Positions 23,421 through 36,000 of a stretch of DNA of 64,000 bases are shown here, one piece after another (the first letter of the stretch is position 1; the number at the start of each line of letters is the position of its first letter). The notes beneath the pieces are model-generated. The model was not told the origin of the DNA and did not search any database. It saw nothing but the letters and a program-made list of their open reading frames with translations. Both the position numbers and the translations under genes were made by a program. Source of the stretch: Siphonodentalium dalli (lineage: Eukaryota > Mollusca > Scaphopoda > Gadilida > Siphonodentaliidae); NCBI GenBank assembly GCA_032622095.1, contig CP136065.1, forward strand, positions 18,280,134 to 18,344,133, in the 5' to 3' direction.

Positions 23421-24523
23421 TGACCGCGTTTAGATAAAGCCGTCGGCTACGACACATCAATACATATGACGAAGACAACATTAAATAGTATTACTTTTTA
23501 TTCCGGGTTTCGCCAGACGGGAAAATCATCATCAATCATTCGCTTGCTATAGTGAACGGATGACATACAACTCCTGGTATCATTAGAAGATATAAAGGGC
23601 GTGTTTTGTTGTTGTGAGGATGTCACAAAAAATGTAAAACATTTCCTTTTGAAATTTACTGCATACACACAACTGCGCAACGAACTTTTCGAATTGATAA
23701 TCAACCATTATTCGGATTTTGAAAGCATGAGCCCCATAGACGATCCAAGACCAATTTAATACTGTATACTCAGTGCGCAGATATGCCAATGGACTGTCGC
23801 AAACTCCATGCAGGGTTTACCTCCCTTGATGACTCGGTAAGACCGCTTCTACCGGCGACATTTCACCCACATTTGGTGGACTTCCGCAATATTTAGATAT
23901 ATACTAAGCGAACAGAGCAACATGCTGCCCTTGTTAAGCACACAAAATATCGAACAAAATTTGTATAAATTTTGGACCTTATGTTTGAAAAGTCCCACTA
24001 AAACAGAAGAACTATATTTCGAAACGGTGTGATTCGGTTCTCCGATTATTTCATCAACACAAAAATATAAACGCACGTGTACGACATTGTCACAACTCGA
24101 ACAGCAAGTCAAACACAAGAGTTCTTATTTGCTGCAATTTTGACGAGTAGCTTGCGAAAATCGTCAACAAAACTACTGCTCTGATTTTCCATTCTGTCAT
24201 TATGTTTTAGTGTGGGAATTGTTCTCAAAGCACATGGAACATTTGACTTTGGAGCGATCGGGTTCATTTTTTTATGGAAAATCCCATGCTAAATATAGAA
24301 ACACGGACTAGTACCCAGCCGGTTACATAGTCAGAAAGGGTGCATGACTGGTGCGCTCTGGTAGAGATTGGGATTGTCGACTGATTGTCTCTCCAAATAT
24401 TATCAGAAAACACCATATCTGTCTTCGCAAAGCCTGTATGCGTGCATATCAAATTGCCTGGAAATTTAAATCGGGAAATATAATGTGATATGATATTGTT
24501 TTAATGATCTCAATCGTGAGTTA
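23421..24523. other. No gene recognised
   Basis: Overlapping short minus-strand frames (23498-23789, 23849-24118, 24264-24452) show no domain. Composition is ordinary AT-rich non-coding DNA. Confidence 0.4.
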
Positions 24524-24601
24524 ACACGCGTGGTCATCGTCGTCGTCATCATTATCGTCGTCATCATCATCGTCGTCGTAATCATCACCATCACACATAT
24601 C
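24524..24601. repeat. GTC/ATC trinucleotide repeat
   Basis: Imperfect run of GTC, ATC and TCG triplets, followed by a CACA-rich segment. The V/I-rich frame over it (24530-24805) is a repeat artefact in its first third, and its remainder is unrecognised. Confidence 0.85.
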
Positions 24602-25020
24602 CATCGCACACATACATTGCGAAGACAACGTCGCTGCTTCGTTGCTCGTAGTCAAAGCTGCGAAAAGACAATCGGATCGACTACAATCGTCGAAAATTTA
24701 CTCGCGACCAGTTTCTCTGGTATATTTGAACGGTTTGCTGAATACCATGCACACATAATTCCATGTCATCTTCAGGCCTCAAATGAAATTGTCTCGTTCT
24801 GGTGATAAAAGTGGGTCGAATATGAAAACTATAATGCACCCCAATATATGGGTACGATTGTTTGATCTGCTCCCCTTTCGACAGTTTTGTTGGCCTTTAA
24901 TAATAAAATGCCCACCAGTCCTACATGCTTGAACCAACCGCAGTGATTGACAAAGCGTGATGTGCAATTATAACCCTGCAACAACGTTGTGTGGTGGGGT
25001 AGATTCTGAAATCAGTTTAT

Positions 25021-25460
25021 CTATCCACCGTCCGTCCGTCCGTCCGTCCGCCGTACCGTCGGAACGTCCGTGGATGCAACTTTGTCCGAGGTTCTAAAAA
25101 AATGTATCATTAGTTTTCGGTAAAAGTTTTTTTTAAACTTGGTATATACGTTTTTGACCACTATGTGGAACTGTACACTCTTGACTTGGACATTTTTCGC
25201 CACATAAATAATTTTGTCCGAGCTTTTACTTTTACTTTCTTTCACTTCCTGGTCAATGTTTTGAAACTTGGCATATGTATTAGACATCATGTATCGGGGC
25301 ATATGTATTAGACATCATGTACTGGTGCATCTTGAATTATGATTTATGACTGATGTTCTCAAAGCTTCTATTCATTAATTTCTCTGTTAATTGTTATGAA
25401 ACTTGACACATATATTTACCATCAATAATGGGACCCATGTACCTGCAATTATGATGCTAG
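25021..25460. repeat. Dispersed repeat with a CCGT microsatellite head
   Basis: A CCGTCCGTCCGT run at 25028-25052 is followed by TTTGTCCGAGGTTCTAAA and repeated AAACTTGGTATAT/AAACTTGGCATATG/AAACTTGACACATA phrases. A 27-bp segment (GCATATGTATTAGACATCAT) is duplicated at about 25272-25320. The pattern is typical of a dispersed non-coding repeat; the family is not identified. Confidence 0.55.
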
Positions 25461-26972
25461 TTGGAATAATATATTGGAGCAGTTGTTCATTTTTCGAATA
25501 CAACTAATTAATTTAATGTAGCTCGATTGTACTGCGTGTGTATCCTAATTAGTCACACTGTGACCGTCTCACCTCTATAATCCATATTAATCCCTATACA
25601 CACACATCTATACTGGAAACCCCGATTAGACACGAAGCGCTAGGATTCCAATATGGATGGAATTCGTGGTAAGTCACGTGAAATACTGGGTTATAAGATA
25701 TGACAAACAACTAATTATTACTAAGTGTCAATTAAGTTCCAACGCGGCGATTGGTTAAGACTATTTGAACTTCAAATAGTCAAGTTTCACTTAGAACGTC
25801 ACCCGATGCACCATTTGTTGAAAAGAAATGCAGTCTTTTCGTAGTTTTTTTCTTCTAAACTAAAATAGCAAACAGCAGCAGCATAAGCATACACATACCC
25901 CTTCCATGACTTCTGGACACCACCGTATACTCGTACTGTCCATTTATACAAACATGATAGCCAAATTGTGCAGGCTATCATTTTCTTTTGCCGTTTAGTG
26001 ACTTTATCTCAGAGCTAATCTACCAGTCAGGGTTAGAATGAACCATATAAATTACGTCCCTTCGGATTTCACACGGCATCTCGAATACGAGTTAAAAAGT
26101 AAAAAAAAAAATTGGCGTATAATATTTCTAATTTTTCTTACAATTTCAGACAATTTAGCTATTTTTCCTCAAATACACACGAAAACGCCTCTATAGGCGG
26201 TTACCGATCTTGTATCGTGGATGGCAACAGGGATATCGTGGATGGCAACAGCTGATGCACGCGTGTTTCGGCAACTGGCTTGCTTTCAAAACAAAGCGTC
26301 TAAATAACCAATTAAAGGTCGTAAAATAATATAACCGTGTGCTACGAACGTGAACTAATCAATATGTATTTCCATAAAGTGGACAAACTGTGGAGACTGG
26401 ACCGAAAAACACAATAAATTGTCACCAAAAATTGTGTTGGAATCCGAAAAGTAACAACATTATTTACAGCGCGCACGAATATACGGACTAATTTGACAAA
26501 TTCTATTTTAGCGAAGTAGGGAATTCCCCGTAATTCAGTACGTTTCTTGATCAAAAGCTACTGACCGCATCTTTTATTCGATAAATACAGAAGGGAAAAT
26601 CAAATTAATTTTATATTATGACAGAATACTTACGAACAGTCCGGAATTTATTGTATTTCCTCTAAATTGATTTTAATGGGTGATTTTATAGTGCGAGTCA
26701 GAAATAGATTGTTTAAGTGTAGGAAAATTCTAAATTCATCAAAACTTTGAATGGACAGTCATATCCTGCATTGCCTCTCGCCAACACTATTACCATCCAA
26801 GGCGATTCCACCATACAATATTACAATTATCCTGTTAAATGTGACAATTATGTCGAACAATCGAAACGAAAATAATGTCACCTCATCATTTAAACGGATT
26901 CCAGCCAAAGCGAAATTGAATAGTCACGCGACGTGTGTTTCTCATAATTTGACTTCTCACGACGTCGCGTGC
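25461..26972. other. No gene recognised
   Basis: Contains a 21-bp direct duplication (ATCGTGGATGGCAACAG) at about 26213-26250 and several short frames with no domain. Nothing else was identified. Confidence 0.4.
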
Positions 26973-27432
26973 TACCAATTGTGTACGTTGTGTGTTGCGC
27001 GTAATAAAATAGTTCCTTCTTTAAATTGAGTTTTATTGCATTTTTATGGGACGAATTGTAAGATAAATTGGTTATCATCATCCAGTGTGTTTCCGAGATC
27101 CGTATTCAAGTCTCGCTGCCTTCTCTGGTCTGTCTATCGACTCGTCCTGCGGACTCATCGAGAGACTGCCAAGAGAAGGCAGCTCGACTTGAACACGAAT
27201 CTAGGAAACACACATGGTGGTGACAATATTTCTAATAATTTAAAAGAAATATAATACCCATGGCTTATTCTCAAAGTCCAGCGTAGGCAGCGAGACTTGA
27301 ATGCGGATCTCGGAAAACCACATGCAGGGTGATGATAACCAATTTATCTTACAATTCGTCCCATAAAATGCAATACAACTCAATTTAAAGCAGGAATTGT
27401 TTTATTGCGCGCAACACACAACGTACATATGT
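26973..27432. repeat. Nested inverted repeat around three copies of one segment
   Basis: The left arm (about 26973-27128) is matched in reverse by about 27276-27432. The shared segments are TTGTGTGTTGCGCG, TTTAAATTGAG and GGGACGAATTGTAAGATAAA. A ~45-bp segment (GTGTGTTTCCGAGATCCG, then CAAGTCTCGCTGCC) occurs once on the plus strand (27087) and twice on the minus strand (about 27170-27212 and 27285-27330). It therefore forms a smaller palindrome inside the larger one. Probably a decayed fold-back DNA element. Confidence 0.7.
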
Positions 27433-28338
27433 TGGTTTTTCCCTAGTCTGAAATGAGTTCGTGTCCAAACAACGAGGTACATTATGGCTGGGTATTGGTC
27501 TTCGTCAGCCTTTCAATTTTGTTTGAAAAAAGTGGGGTAGTGTTGAAAACGTAAATTTTGAAACGTTTTGGATAGTACACCTATATATGGCAAAATATGT
27601 TAGAAGGGTTAATATTCACAACCTTATGATTCCTGCTAACTCGGAATTTGAGCGTGGGCGCGACCAAAAGTTAATACTGAGGCCTATGGATAACATTTAG
27701 TTCATTCTAACCCTAATCATCTGCCAGAATATTTAATCCGCACTCTACACAAATTCATGAAGCGTAATTCTATTTAATTAATTCCTTGCAACCAGTATTT
27801 ACGTCTCATCGTCTCAAAGACACGGAACGTATCCGGAATAAATCTAGCCAATTTTTACAGATGTATTATCTGCTAATAGCACGAGAGAGACCCAACAGAT
27901 GGGAATAATTGCAGTGTTGGATGGCGGAATACAGGCCCATTTTGCTGACACCTTAATCAGTGTGGGAGAAGTCCAAAACCGCAATTGTTTGAATAGCGAT
28001 AATGAAACTTTCGTCATTTCCATTTCAGCTGAATGCCGAGAATGACATTCATGTCAGAGTTCATCTGATCGGCGGAATCCAGAGTCCAAAAAACCAATAT
28101 CAACAGCGCGATAGTCGCTGAGCTTTAAGGAGCCACACGGCGGGATAATAGCTGCCAGTTAAAGGCCGTTAGAGGCTCCAGCGATATTCTTGTGCGACCG
28201 ACCGATACGGAAGTGAATTCTCTCCCTTGAATATCAGAGGCATTATTATTTTCTGTTGGATGTGTTGCGTGTTTCGAAGGAAGTTATTTATCAACACCCG
28301 ACGTCGGTGGTGATGACACAATTCACGTGTGGTCGAAA
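27433..28338. other. Upstream region of the guanylate cyclase exon
   Basis: No repeat or frame of note. It should contain the 5' UTR and possibly the promoter or an upstream non-coding exon of the gene at 28339. No TATA box, initiator or acceptor can be assigned with confidence. Confidence 0.35.
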
Positions 28339-28710
28339 ATGTACATCTGGGTATTTCTGGTGGTTTTCGCGCTCAAATTTGAGGCATCGTTATCACGTGT
28401 CACCAACGTGACTCTCGGATATCTAACCGTTGATAAGACGTCAACGAACAATTTTGTTCTCACGCGACAAGCACGATTGATTTCGGGTGCGATTTCTCTG
28501 GCCATAGAACAAATCAACAGCGATCCGACCATTCTTCCGGATTTTTACTTTAACCTGATATGGAGTGACACCGAAGCGGACACTTTGGTGAGCACACTCA
28601 GGCTGACAGAACAATGGCGAAGTGGCGTCGTTGCTTTCTTCGGACCGGAAGATAGTTGCACCGTAGAAGCGAGAGTGGCGGCTTCTTGGAATCTCCCGCT
28701 GATAAGCTAT
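28339..28710 (+). CDS. Receptor guanylate cyclase, first coding exon (partial gene)
   Basis: This 124-codon exon encodes the N-terminus of a membrane receptor guanylate cyclase, the class that converts GTP to cGMP in response to an extracellular ligand. Residues 1-17 form a hydrophobic signal peptide (MYIWVFLVVFALKF...). From residue 25 the ligand-binding (ANF-receptor) fold starts with TLGYLT, then LISGAISLAIEQIN and LPDFYFNLIWSDTEADT. The cyclase hallmark FGPEDSC and NLPLISY follow. This is the same order as in Gyc76C-like and natriuretic-peptide-receptor-like cyclases. A potential N-glycosylation site is at N23-V-T. The exon ends at a phase-0 donor, GTAAGT at 28711. The open frame continues with unrelated residues to 28902, which supports splicing. 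I chose ATG 28339; the in-frame GTG at 28327 is not a likely start. Transmembrane, kinase-homology and cyclase exons are not in the window. A related NPR or orphan receptor type cannot be excluded. Confidence 0.85.
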
Positions 28711-28716
28711 GTAAGT
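28711..28716 (+). other. Splice donor (GTAAGT)
   Basis: A full-consensus intron-side donor directly after the TAT codon of LISY. This is the position where homology to receptor cyclases stops in this frame. Confidence 0.8.
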
Positions 28717-28950
28717 ACAGTACATACACGTGATGTAGAGTTTGTATTAGTTTGTCAAGGCGATTTGGAAGCCTATTTGCGCTGTACACTCCACACTTTC
28801 GTGGCCAAACAGGTAATTTGTATCACTGGAAGTGGTTTCAAACCACAAATGCTCGACACAACAAACAGGCTTATGAATGTTGTGTTAAGTCATTGTTATT
28901 AAAAAAAATAATATTGGCTTGTGTACCATATATACCAGCTGTATATACTC

Positions 28951-29541
28951 TTAAAGGGGTACTGTACGCCACATGTTGTTGTTGGTTTCTATAGTCTCCG
29001 AGTCGGAGAATAAGGTAACAATTTTTCCATTATTTGAAAGTCTGTTGAGTACGAAGTCATGTTACGGATGACAAATTTACCGGAATGCAAAAATACAAAT
29101 TGTCGTTGTCGAGTAATTTTTGTAAAGTTTTCAACCAAATGAATCAAATAAAAGTTATATTATATGCATACTAGTCCCATATAATCATTTAAGTTATTGT
29201 ATCGTCGCTAGTCAGTGAGTGGCTTGAGTGTTCTCCCCGTATCATCATAATATTTTAAGCAATCGTGTGTGCGATCGGTTTAAAAATCCAGTATCCCTCA
29301 ATTACTATTTTTGATTACGGTAATTCGTAATTTAATTGACGCCATTTTATGGCTCCAGTCATAAATTCAATTTATATCAAATTATTAACTTTTAAATTAT
29401 TAAATTTTAAGATAGCCTATTAACCTGAGCGTTTACAGAATACATCTTCGACTCAAATTACTTATGTTTCTATATATTATCGATATTAGATCGTTGTTGT
29501 CACCGGAAATTTAATGAAAATTGCGTACAGTACCCCTTTAA
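28951..29541. mobile_element. MITE family F, copy F1 (TTAA-flanked), in presumed intron
   Basis: Starts TTAAAGGGGTACTGTACGC at 28951 and ends with its exact reverse complement GCGTACAGTACCCCTTTAA at 29523-29541. TTAA therefore bounds both ends and the terminal inverted repeat is perfect for 19 bp. The interior is AT-rich and non-coding. The same terminus occurs at 37901, 38706 and 58071. It sits 240 bp after the guanylate cyclase splice donor. Confidence 0.88.
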
Positions 29542-29601
29542 TAACCAACTACATATAACATAATTAGTACAGTAAAACATTTAATAACCGTCGATCTCTT
29601 C

Positions 29602-30003
29602 TTAACCCTTTACCCAACAGAAGGGCCCTGTGCCAATGCATTCTCTTATATATGCGAGTCGACCATAGGTCGCCTCGCATATATAAGAGAATGCATTGGC
29701 TTAACACATTAAAAATTATAAAATTGTTAAAGAATGTAAGAAAAAATGGTAAAAAGTGTTAAAAAAAAGTTTTATTTTTAGGCCAATGCATTCTCTTATA
29801 TATGCGAGGCGACCTATGGTCGACTCGCATATATAAGAGAATGCATTGGCACAGGGTATAACTGTAACTATCACAATGTGGTCAAGGAGCCGGTTCCAAT
29901 GATATCCATATTTGTATGGTTCTATTGAGACAGACCGAAGATATTTTAGGCTGTTGAAGCTTTATTTGGCCGGTTTTGGCCGGTTTGTTGGGTAAAGGGT
30001 TAA
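29602..30003 (-). mobile_element. MITE family A, copy A3 (reverse orientation)
   Basis: TTAACCCTTTACCCAACA at 29602-29619 and its reverse complement at 29986-30003 enclose the same two-hairpin core and ACCGGCC block as A1 and A2, but inverted. It lies 60 bp from F1, so two different TTAA-targeting families inserted side by side. Confidence 0.93.
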
Positions 30004-30489
30004 CAAGTTTTATATTGTTTCCTGTGTATACATAATAAATGTGAACCGATGACACCTATCCAGAAACGCTTCTATCAATTAATATTGATTTTATTTATAT
30101 TTTTACTGGCATAATACATACAACCTTTATCGGCTACTTGCAGAACATACACTTCAGGCGCATTCGTAACGTAGCATTAGGGAGAATTATATCATGTTAG
30201 CACTCTCCGTCAAGGCAAAATGCCATGTAGCTTCAGTTTTTTTGCAGGAATAAAACAATTTATTACACGCTTGTTCCCAGAAGTACAGTGTTATTGCTGT
30301 TCCATATTTACAAATACGTATGGAACGTACGTTCCATACGCATCTCGTTGTCGTAAAATGACGCTCAACCATGAAACCGGAACTATAAAATAAAAGTATC
30401 ATCACACATGACAATACACGCCCTCTATGTGCCTAAATAAACCTTCTAAGCCTGTATTTTAATGCACGGATTCTAGGACGCGAAGCGTG
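30004..30489. other. No gene recognised
   Basis: Non-coding sequence with a 22-bp palindrome, GTATGGAACGTACGTTCCAT, at about 30318-30339. No frame with a domain was found. Confidence 0.4.
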
Positions 30490-30661
30490 TAATAAACACA
30501 GAACGACACGATGTGTAAATGGGTTTGTCGATACGGCACTCGTGCTTTCGCGAAAGGATAGAACTCGAGGCGCAAGCGCCTCTCGTTCTATCCTTCCGCG
30601 ACAGCACTCGTGCCGTATCGACACACCCATTTACACATCGTGTCGTTCTGTGTATTTATTA
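30490..30661. repeat. Long hairpin, ~84-bp arms with 4-nt loop
   Basis: The left arm (30490-30572) starts TAATAAACACAGAACGACAC and is mirrored by the right arm (30577-30661), ending GTCGTTCTGTGTATTTATTA. The loop is only a few bases, around the GGCGCAAGCGCC centre. A handful of mismatches break the arms. The overlapping frames on both strands (30433-30630, 30542-30847) are products of the palindrome. Probably a fold-back MITE. Confidence 0.9.
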
Positions 30662-31229
30662 AACCTTAATAGGAAAATAATATATAAATTCTTCAGTTTT
30701 GTCTATTATTTCTTCACAGAAAAAGTTATTAGTAGTCTTGAAATCGGGTTTTATAAACGGCCCGTAAGAGATACACCATCTTTAACCAAATCATTTTCTT
30801 CCATGTGGAATTCGTCGACTCAAGCCTATTCCTTTATGAATTTCTAATCGAAATTACAATCGATATGGACTTTGGAGCCATTAATTATAAACCCGATGAC
30901 AAAAGCTATACTTTAATCGATAAACCATTAAAAAAACCACGCCTCGCATACTTTAAATGGCGAAATTAGTATCTTAAGGTGTTTGAATCTCTGCCAAACA
31001 TTTGGAAACATAATGAGATCATATGAAACCGAAAGGCACAATTCCACAGGTCGACACATTCAAAAACTATTTCAACATGCATGTCCATTTTGTCTAACCA
31101 GGGATGTTACAGGCGCGCTTGATTTTATGAGGTACCCACTATCCCAAATTCCTTGACTTCCCTGTAATAATAATGTATAGCATTTGTAAAATGCATTATC
31201 TCATGAGGCTCAAAGCGCTCAAATTATTA
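30662..31229. other. No gene recognised
   Basis: Ordinary AT-rich sequence without a supported feature. Confidence 0.4.
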
Positions 31230-31379
31230 CAATTATCACCCTGATGAGCCTAAACACCAGCGACCACCTACTGCTCCCCGGGGACAGGGGGGGGGGGGGG
31301 GTACAGCCGATAGTATACCAGGATACCATGTGTCTAGCATACTGACAAGATCTTTCACTGCTCATAATCAGGTACCCGT

Positions 31380-31495
31380 ACAACGCATGGGTGATGCAAA
31401 GCAGACACAGTACAAGCAACCTTGCTCAAGGGTCTCAACTTGGCGCGAGATTCAAACCGGCGGTGTTGACAGCGAAGACAAGTCCAACGCGCTAA
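31380..31495 (-). repeat. tRNA-like SINE fragment
   Basis: On the minus strand an A-box-like segment (AGCTTTAGCGCGTTGG) is followed about 40 bp later by the B-box-like GGTTTGAATCTC (31447-31458). This is the internal RNA polymerase III promoter arrangement of tRNA-derived SINEs. The A-box side overlaps the terminus of the Harbinger-like element at 31493, so the head may be partly fortuitous. Confidence 0.4.
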
Positions 31496-32711
31496 AGCTA
31501 GCCACACATGCTTGCGTATGCGTTAGCGAAAATAATCGGATCCGTTCATCGGATCCGTTCGTCGTGCGAAAGTACCCACACATGTTTGCGTTATCGTTCC
31601 GTTGGGGTCATGCGAACGTTGTCCGATAGTGATCGTTTCAGTCACTTCACCATGGATTTACAGGATGAGGAATTGTTAGTGATTGTTGCGGTGTATCATT
31701 ACCATGGGAGGTTAAGAAATAAACGATCTTCTCAGGGGGGGGGGGGGGGTCTGGAAAAAATGCACATATAGGGCCCAAAAAGTTTTTTTCCGACCCCGAG
31801 GAACCCACCACCCCATTTGTGCATTTTTTTTCCCTCCAAATTTTGTGGACTCACCCCCCTTTCTCGTGTTTTTATCAAAATTTAATCAGTTTTTTTTAGC
31901 CGTTCTTCAATAGCTGTGTTAACTGCCTTTCAATCCCATTCCACTATCCTTTTTTGGTGCAAACTCTTGCTGTGTAAAATTAAGACTCAAGCAATAACAT
32001 GCTTAATTGGTAAACACACACATATCAGAAAAGCGAAAAATATACTATTTCCAGGTATTTCCTGGTGTTTTCAGTATCTAACAACAATAATAAAGCATAT
32101 AGTGTATGTCTCTATAGCTGCCTATATAGCCCTATACCAACAAACATGGTACTAACATGCTTACAAACAACATTACATGGTTAGTACTTGTAAATTGTTT
32201 GAAAAAAAACCCATTTTGGAAAAAATTTACAAGCACGATTTTTTCGGCCTCTGGACCACCCACCCACCCCGGCCCTATATACGGAAATATCCTGCCATGC
32301 ACGCATTAAATTATTTCTGGCTGTCGTGATAGTCCACACATATAGATGGACCCGGGGTTTAACTAGAAAGGCACAAATCTTCCACTTCTTGTGGTGTTAT
32401 GGGAGTAGATCTAATTCGCGGCATGTTTTATTACTTTGAAACATCGTGGCTTTTCCAGGATGGCGTCATAAATAATTGGGAATTCCGCTCCGAACGCAAA
32501 CGGAGCGACGATTTCTATCGGATGGAAAATACGAGTATTTTCGGTCCGATAAAAATCGGAGGCATTCGGAGCGTCAGAATAGTTTCGCATCGGAACCGCA
32601 TGCATGTGTGGGTGCCCGTGCATTTCTATTTGATTTTCCGTCCGACAATCGCATGCCATAAAAATAACGCAACGCACCATACGCATACGCAAGCATGTGT
32701 GGCTAGCTTTA
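31493..32711. mobile_element. Harbinger-like element H1, deleted
   Basis: The ends share a terminal inverted repeat of about 30 bp beginning TAAAGCTAGCCACACATGCT and continuing TGCGTATGCG (31493-31523 and, inverted, about 32681-32711). Subterminal words (GGATCCGTTC, CACACATGTTTGCG) are shared with H2 at 39957-41307. Inside is a fragment resembling a PIF/Harbinger transposase start at 31652, interrupted by a G run. The remainder has no transposase core, so this is an internally deleted copy. Confidence 0.6.
31652..31735 (+). pseudogene. HARBI1-like transposase N-terminal fragment
   Basis: ATG at 31652 opens MDLQDEELLVIVAVYHYHGR followed by LRNKRSS. Harbinger transposase-derived proteins commonly start with an acidic MD-EELL segment, then a basic R/K-rich stretch, and this matches that style. 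The frame then runs into a poly-G tract and loses any resemblance. The catalytic DDE region is absent. The evidence is a short motif only, so the call is tentative. Confidence 0.4.
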
Positions 32712-32829
32712 CCACTGGACCACGAAGTTCCACTGAATCCCACATGCGTTTGATACAAATGTACCACATAACATCGTTCGCATGGATATTGTTTTATATC
32801 TGTTCAATTTTGGTCTTTTTCGTCGATTT

Positions 32830-33019
32830 CAGCAGCTATGGGCATATCATAATTGCTGTGATGATGTAGAAGATGATACACATTTCCTCATGGAATGCAC
32901 TGCATATTCACAACTACGAAGCGAACTTTTGGAATCAATGATTAATCATAATCCCAATTTTGGACGCATTAACGACAACGATCAATTTATAACTATACTG
33001 ACAAATGACAGTCCCACTC
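32830..33019 (+). pseudogene. LINE ORF2 C-terminus, 5' part (split by fold-back)
   Basis: The frame reads CCDDVEDDTHFLMECTAYSQ then LRSELLESMINHN, matching the Cys/His-containing C-terminal motif of LINE ORF2 proteins (C..C, E-x-HFL-x-EC-x-Y, LR). The frame is open up to ...TNDSPTL, where the 3.8-kb fold-back begins at a TA. The copy is 5' truncated. The continuation lies at 36863. Confidence 0.75.
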
Positions 33020-33021
33020 TA

Positions 33022-36000
33022 ACCCTTGGAACAAACGTCGCACAACCGACGAATCTAATTCAATTAGAATTAGACTCGAGTTTAATTCATAATTCGTCTG
33101 TTGAAACAAACGTCGCATTTAATTCAAGACGAATCTAAATGATTTCTTAAAATGGCATAAAGCGTTCATAAGGGTTTTCGTCAAAACGGCTAAAATAGGA
33201 AGTTTATATCAATTCTAAAACGTAAAATTTAGTGAGAAAATGTGGCTTTTGACTTCCAAGCGACGAAATTAATGTTACTATTCTGAGGAGTGGAAATTAT
33301 TGGTTTTATATCGCTATTTCGTAGGTATTTGACACATATTTTAGGTCGGACATGATTCTTTAGGTGGTATTTTGCTTTGAACTTGTCTGAAAGAAATCAG
33401 GTCCAGTTTATTTTTATACGAAAACGTTGTACCGTTTTAACAATTTAATAGCAAGTTGAGGTCAACGCGCTATATCACTATATATTTCGTCAGTATGCCT
33501 ATCTGAAACCACGTGGTAAAATAACCATGGCGGGCAGGGACGTACGGCTATAGGGTCTCGGTTGGGGGGGGGGGGCTAATAAATTTGCGTAATTCAATTG
33601 GCACCCCCTTGGCTGTTCCTTCACATGCCTGGATAATAGCCTATTCTGAATGGATTAGTAGATTTATGATCATGCACTGGGCGGACCATGGTTCTGCCAG
33701 TAGAAGAAAAATCAGAGATCTGAACCTGAAAATCCGATCATAGTTTGGCACAGCGGGAGAAAACTTTGAACATCAAAACCGCAAAAACCTATATAGCATT
33801 AGACTGGCCTCAAGCTTTCCAAGTGCTGACAATTTCCAACCTGAAACCCCCACGAAGGTTGGAAAATTTCCAACTGATGACCATTTAAGTTCATAATTTT
33901 GAACGGAAGCATAGGAAAATAATTAGCAGTTTTTTGGCTGGCCACGGGGGTCATGAGGGACCAGGACACAGACCATTTCAGTCAAAATGTTGGACCAAAA
34001 GTAGGAAAATGTGCAAATGTTGGTCTAAAAACAACAAATTCCCCAATAATTCATTGCTGGAAAATCAAATTACAAGAACAATTTCAACCCATCGTTTATG
34101 TTAAATTTGCATACGTCCATGCACAGTGTAGCGTGTATATCCAAACGGAATAAATATTTATTTAGTGCGTCTACTCGCATTTAATTTGAATTGTAATACG
34201 ACCCTGCCTAACTATGCTTAAAAGCCATGTCCTGATTGGCCAGTTGCCCGAGTTACCATGGCTATCTCGTTCCAGTTTTGTGGTACAATTCTACTTTTTC
34301 CAATTGTACCACGAAAAAAATCGGTTTATTCAGATCGCCGCACGCGACTTTTCCCGTCTGTTCTAACTCCGCGCAAACGGGGCATCAACGGAGTACACCC
34401 GCACCCGCAACCCTTTGAATTTTGCTACATCTTGACAATCTTGCGAATTTTCTAGCGATTTGTCGCTTGAAACCAGTTTGGTTGCCAATGAATATGGTCC
34501 AAATGATGTTATGTTATATGTTACGACCAAAGAAAGTTACTTAATAAGTATATTAAATGACAAAATAAATCCATGGGGCCGGGCTGTGCATTCGTCGATT
34601 CGAATCTCGATCATATTCGATATTTCGGAATCAAGTTGAAAATGAAAGCGTGTGTTCACCAGTACAGAAGGGGAATAAGATTAGTTTAGTAAACTAGATC
34701 ACTTAGATCGCTTAGATGATCATATTCATGTCCCAACAACGTTCAAAACAGAAATGACGGCAATCGTATTTCCTGTACAATTTAAATGAAACGCACGGGC
34801 GCCGCTGAAAACACATCGTTTTTTAGCCAATCACAACGATTATTTTTAGAAGAGGTGCCTCGAAAAGTCAACGGGGGAATTTCATAACAAGACAAGACAT
34901 TACCAGAGTACTCCATGCAAAGAAATCGAGTACGCCCAATACGAATTACACCACGAAATGTTTTCTCACCTGAGACCGAAAAAGCGCAGTATTTCGTTGA
35001 CTATTCAGTCGAATTGTGACCATAAACTTTCAGTCGTATTACAAAAAGAAATAAATACACGGTGTATCGGTGTGTATGGTCAAGTTGTACCACAAAAAAC
35101 TGATTGTAGGACTCCGCTACGCGTCGTCCTACAATCAGTTTTTTGTGGTACAACTTGACCATACACACCTCTACACAGCGTATTTATTTCTTAAACAAAC
35201 GTCGCACTTTCGTCGACTCGAATTCAAATACCACCAAATTACGTCATGCTCGTTGGTGTTTTCCAGTTTGAATTGGAATTCCCTCATTAGCATATCATTA
35301 TGCAGCTCGTTTGCATGTCTCCGAATTAAATTCGAGTCGACGGTGATGCGACGTTTGTTTCAAACACGGATCTCAGACGCATCAGCAATTAAATTCGTGT
35401 TGACCACACGCATTCTTCGTCGGTAGTGCGTCTACTCGCATTTATTTGCAACAAACGTCGCACTACCGACGAATCTAATTCAAATAATTGAATTCGATTC
35501 GTCGGTAGTGCGACGTTTGTTCCAAGGGTAACCCTTGGAACAAACGTCGCACTACCGACGAATCGAATTAATTGCTGATGCGTCTGAGATCCGTGTTTGA
35601 AACAAACGTCGCATCACCGTCGACTCGAATTTAAATCAGAGACATGCAAACGAGCTACATAATGATATGCTAATGAGGGGATTCCAATGCAAACTGGAAA
35701 ACACCAACGAGCATGCCGTAATTTGGTGGTATTTGAATTCGAGTCGACGATAGTGCGACGTTTGTTTCAAATTAAATGCGAGTAGACGCACTGAATAAAC
35801 ATTTATTTCGTTTGGATATACACGCTATACGGAATGTGCATGGACGTGTGCAAATTTCACATCAACGATGGGTTGAAATTGTTCTTGTAATTTGATTTTC
35901 TCCAACAATGAATTATTGGAATTTGTTGTTTTTAGACCAACGTTTCCAACATTTGACTGAAATGGTTATCAGTCGGGAAGTCTGTGTCCTGGTCCCTCAT

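Noticed and set aside
28327-28338. Upstream in-frame start of the guanylate cyclase exon
   Set aside because: It is a GTG, not an ATG. The ATG at 28339 directly precedes a typical signal peptide.
28711-28902. Continuation of the cyclase frame after residue 124
   Set aside because: Similarity to receptor cyclases stops at LISY where a consensus GTAAGT donor lies. The following residues are unrelated.
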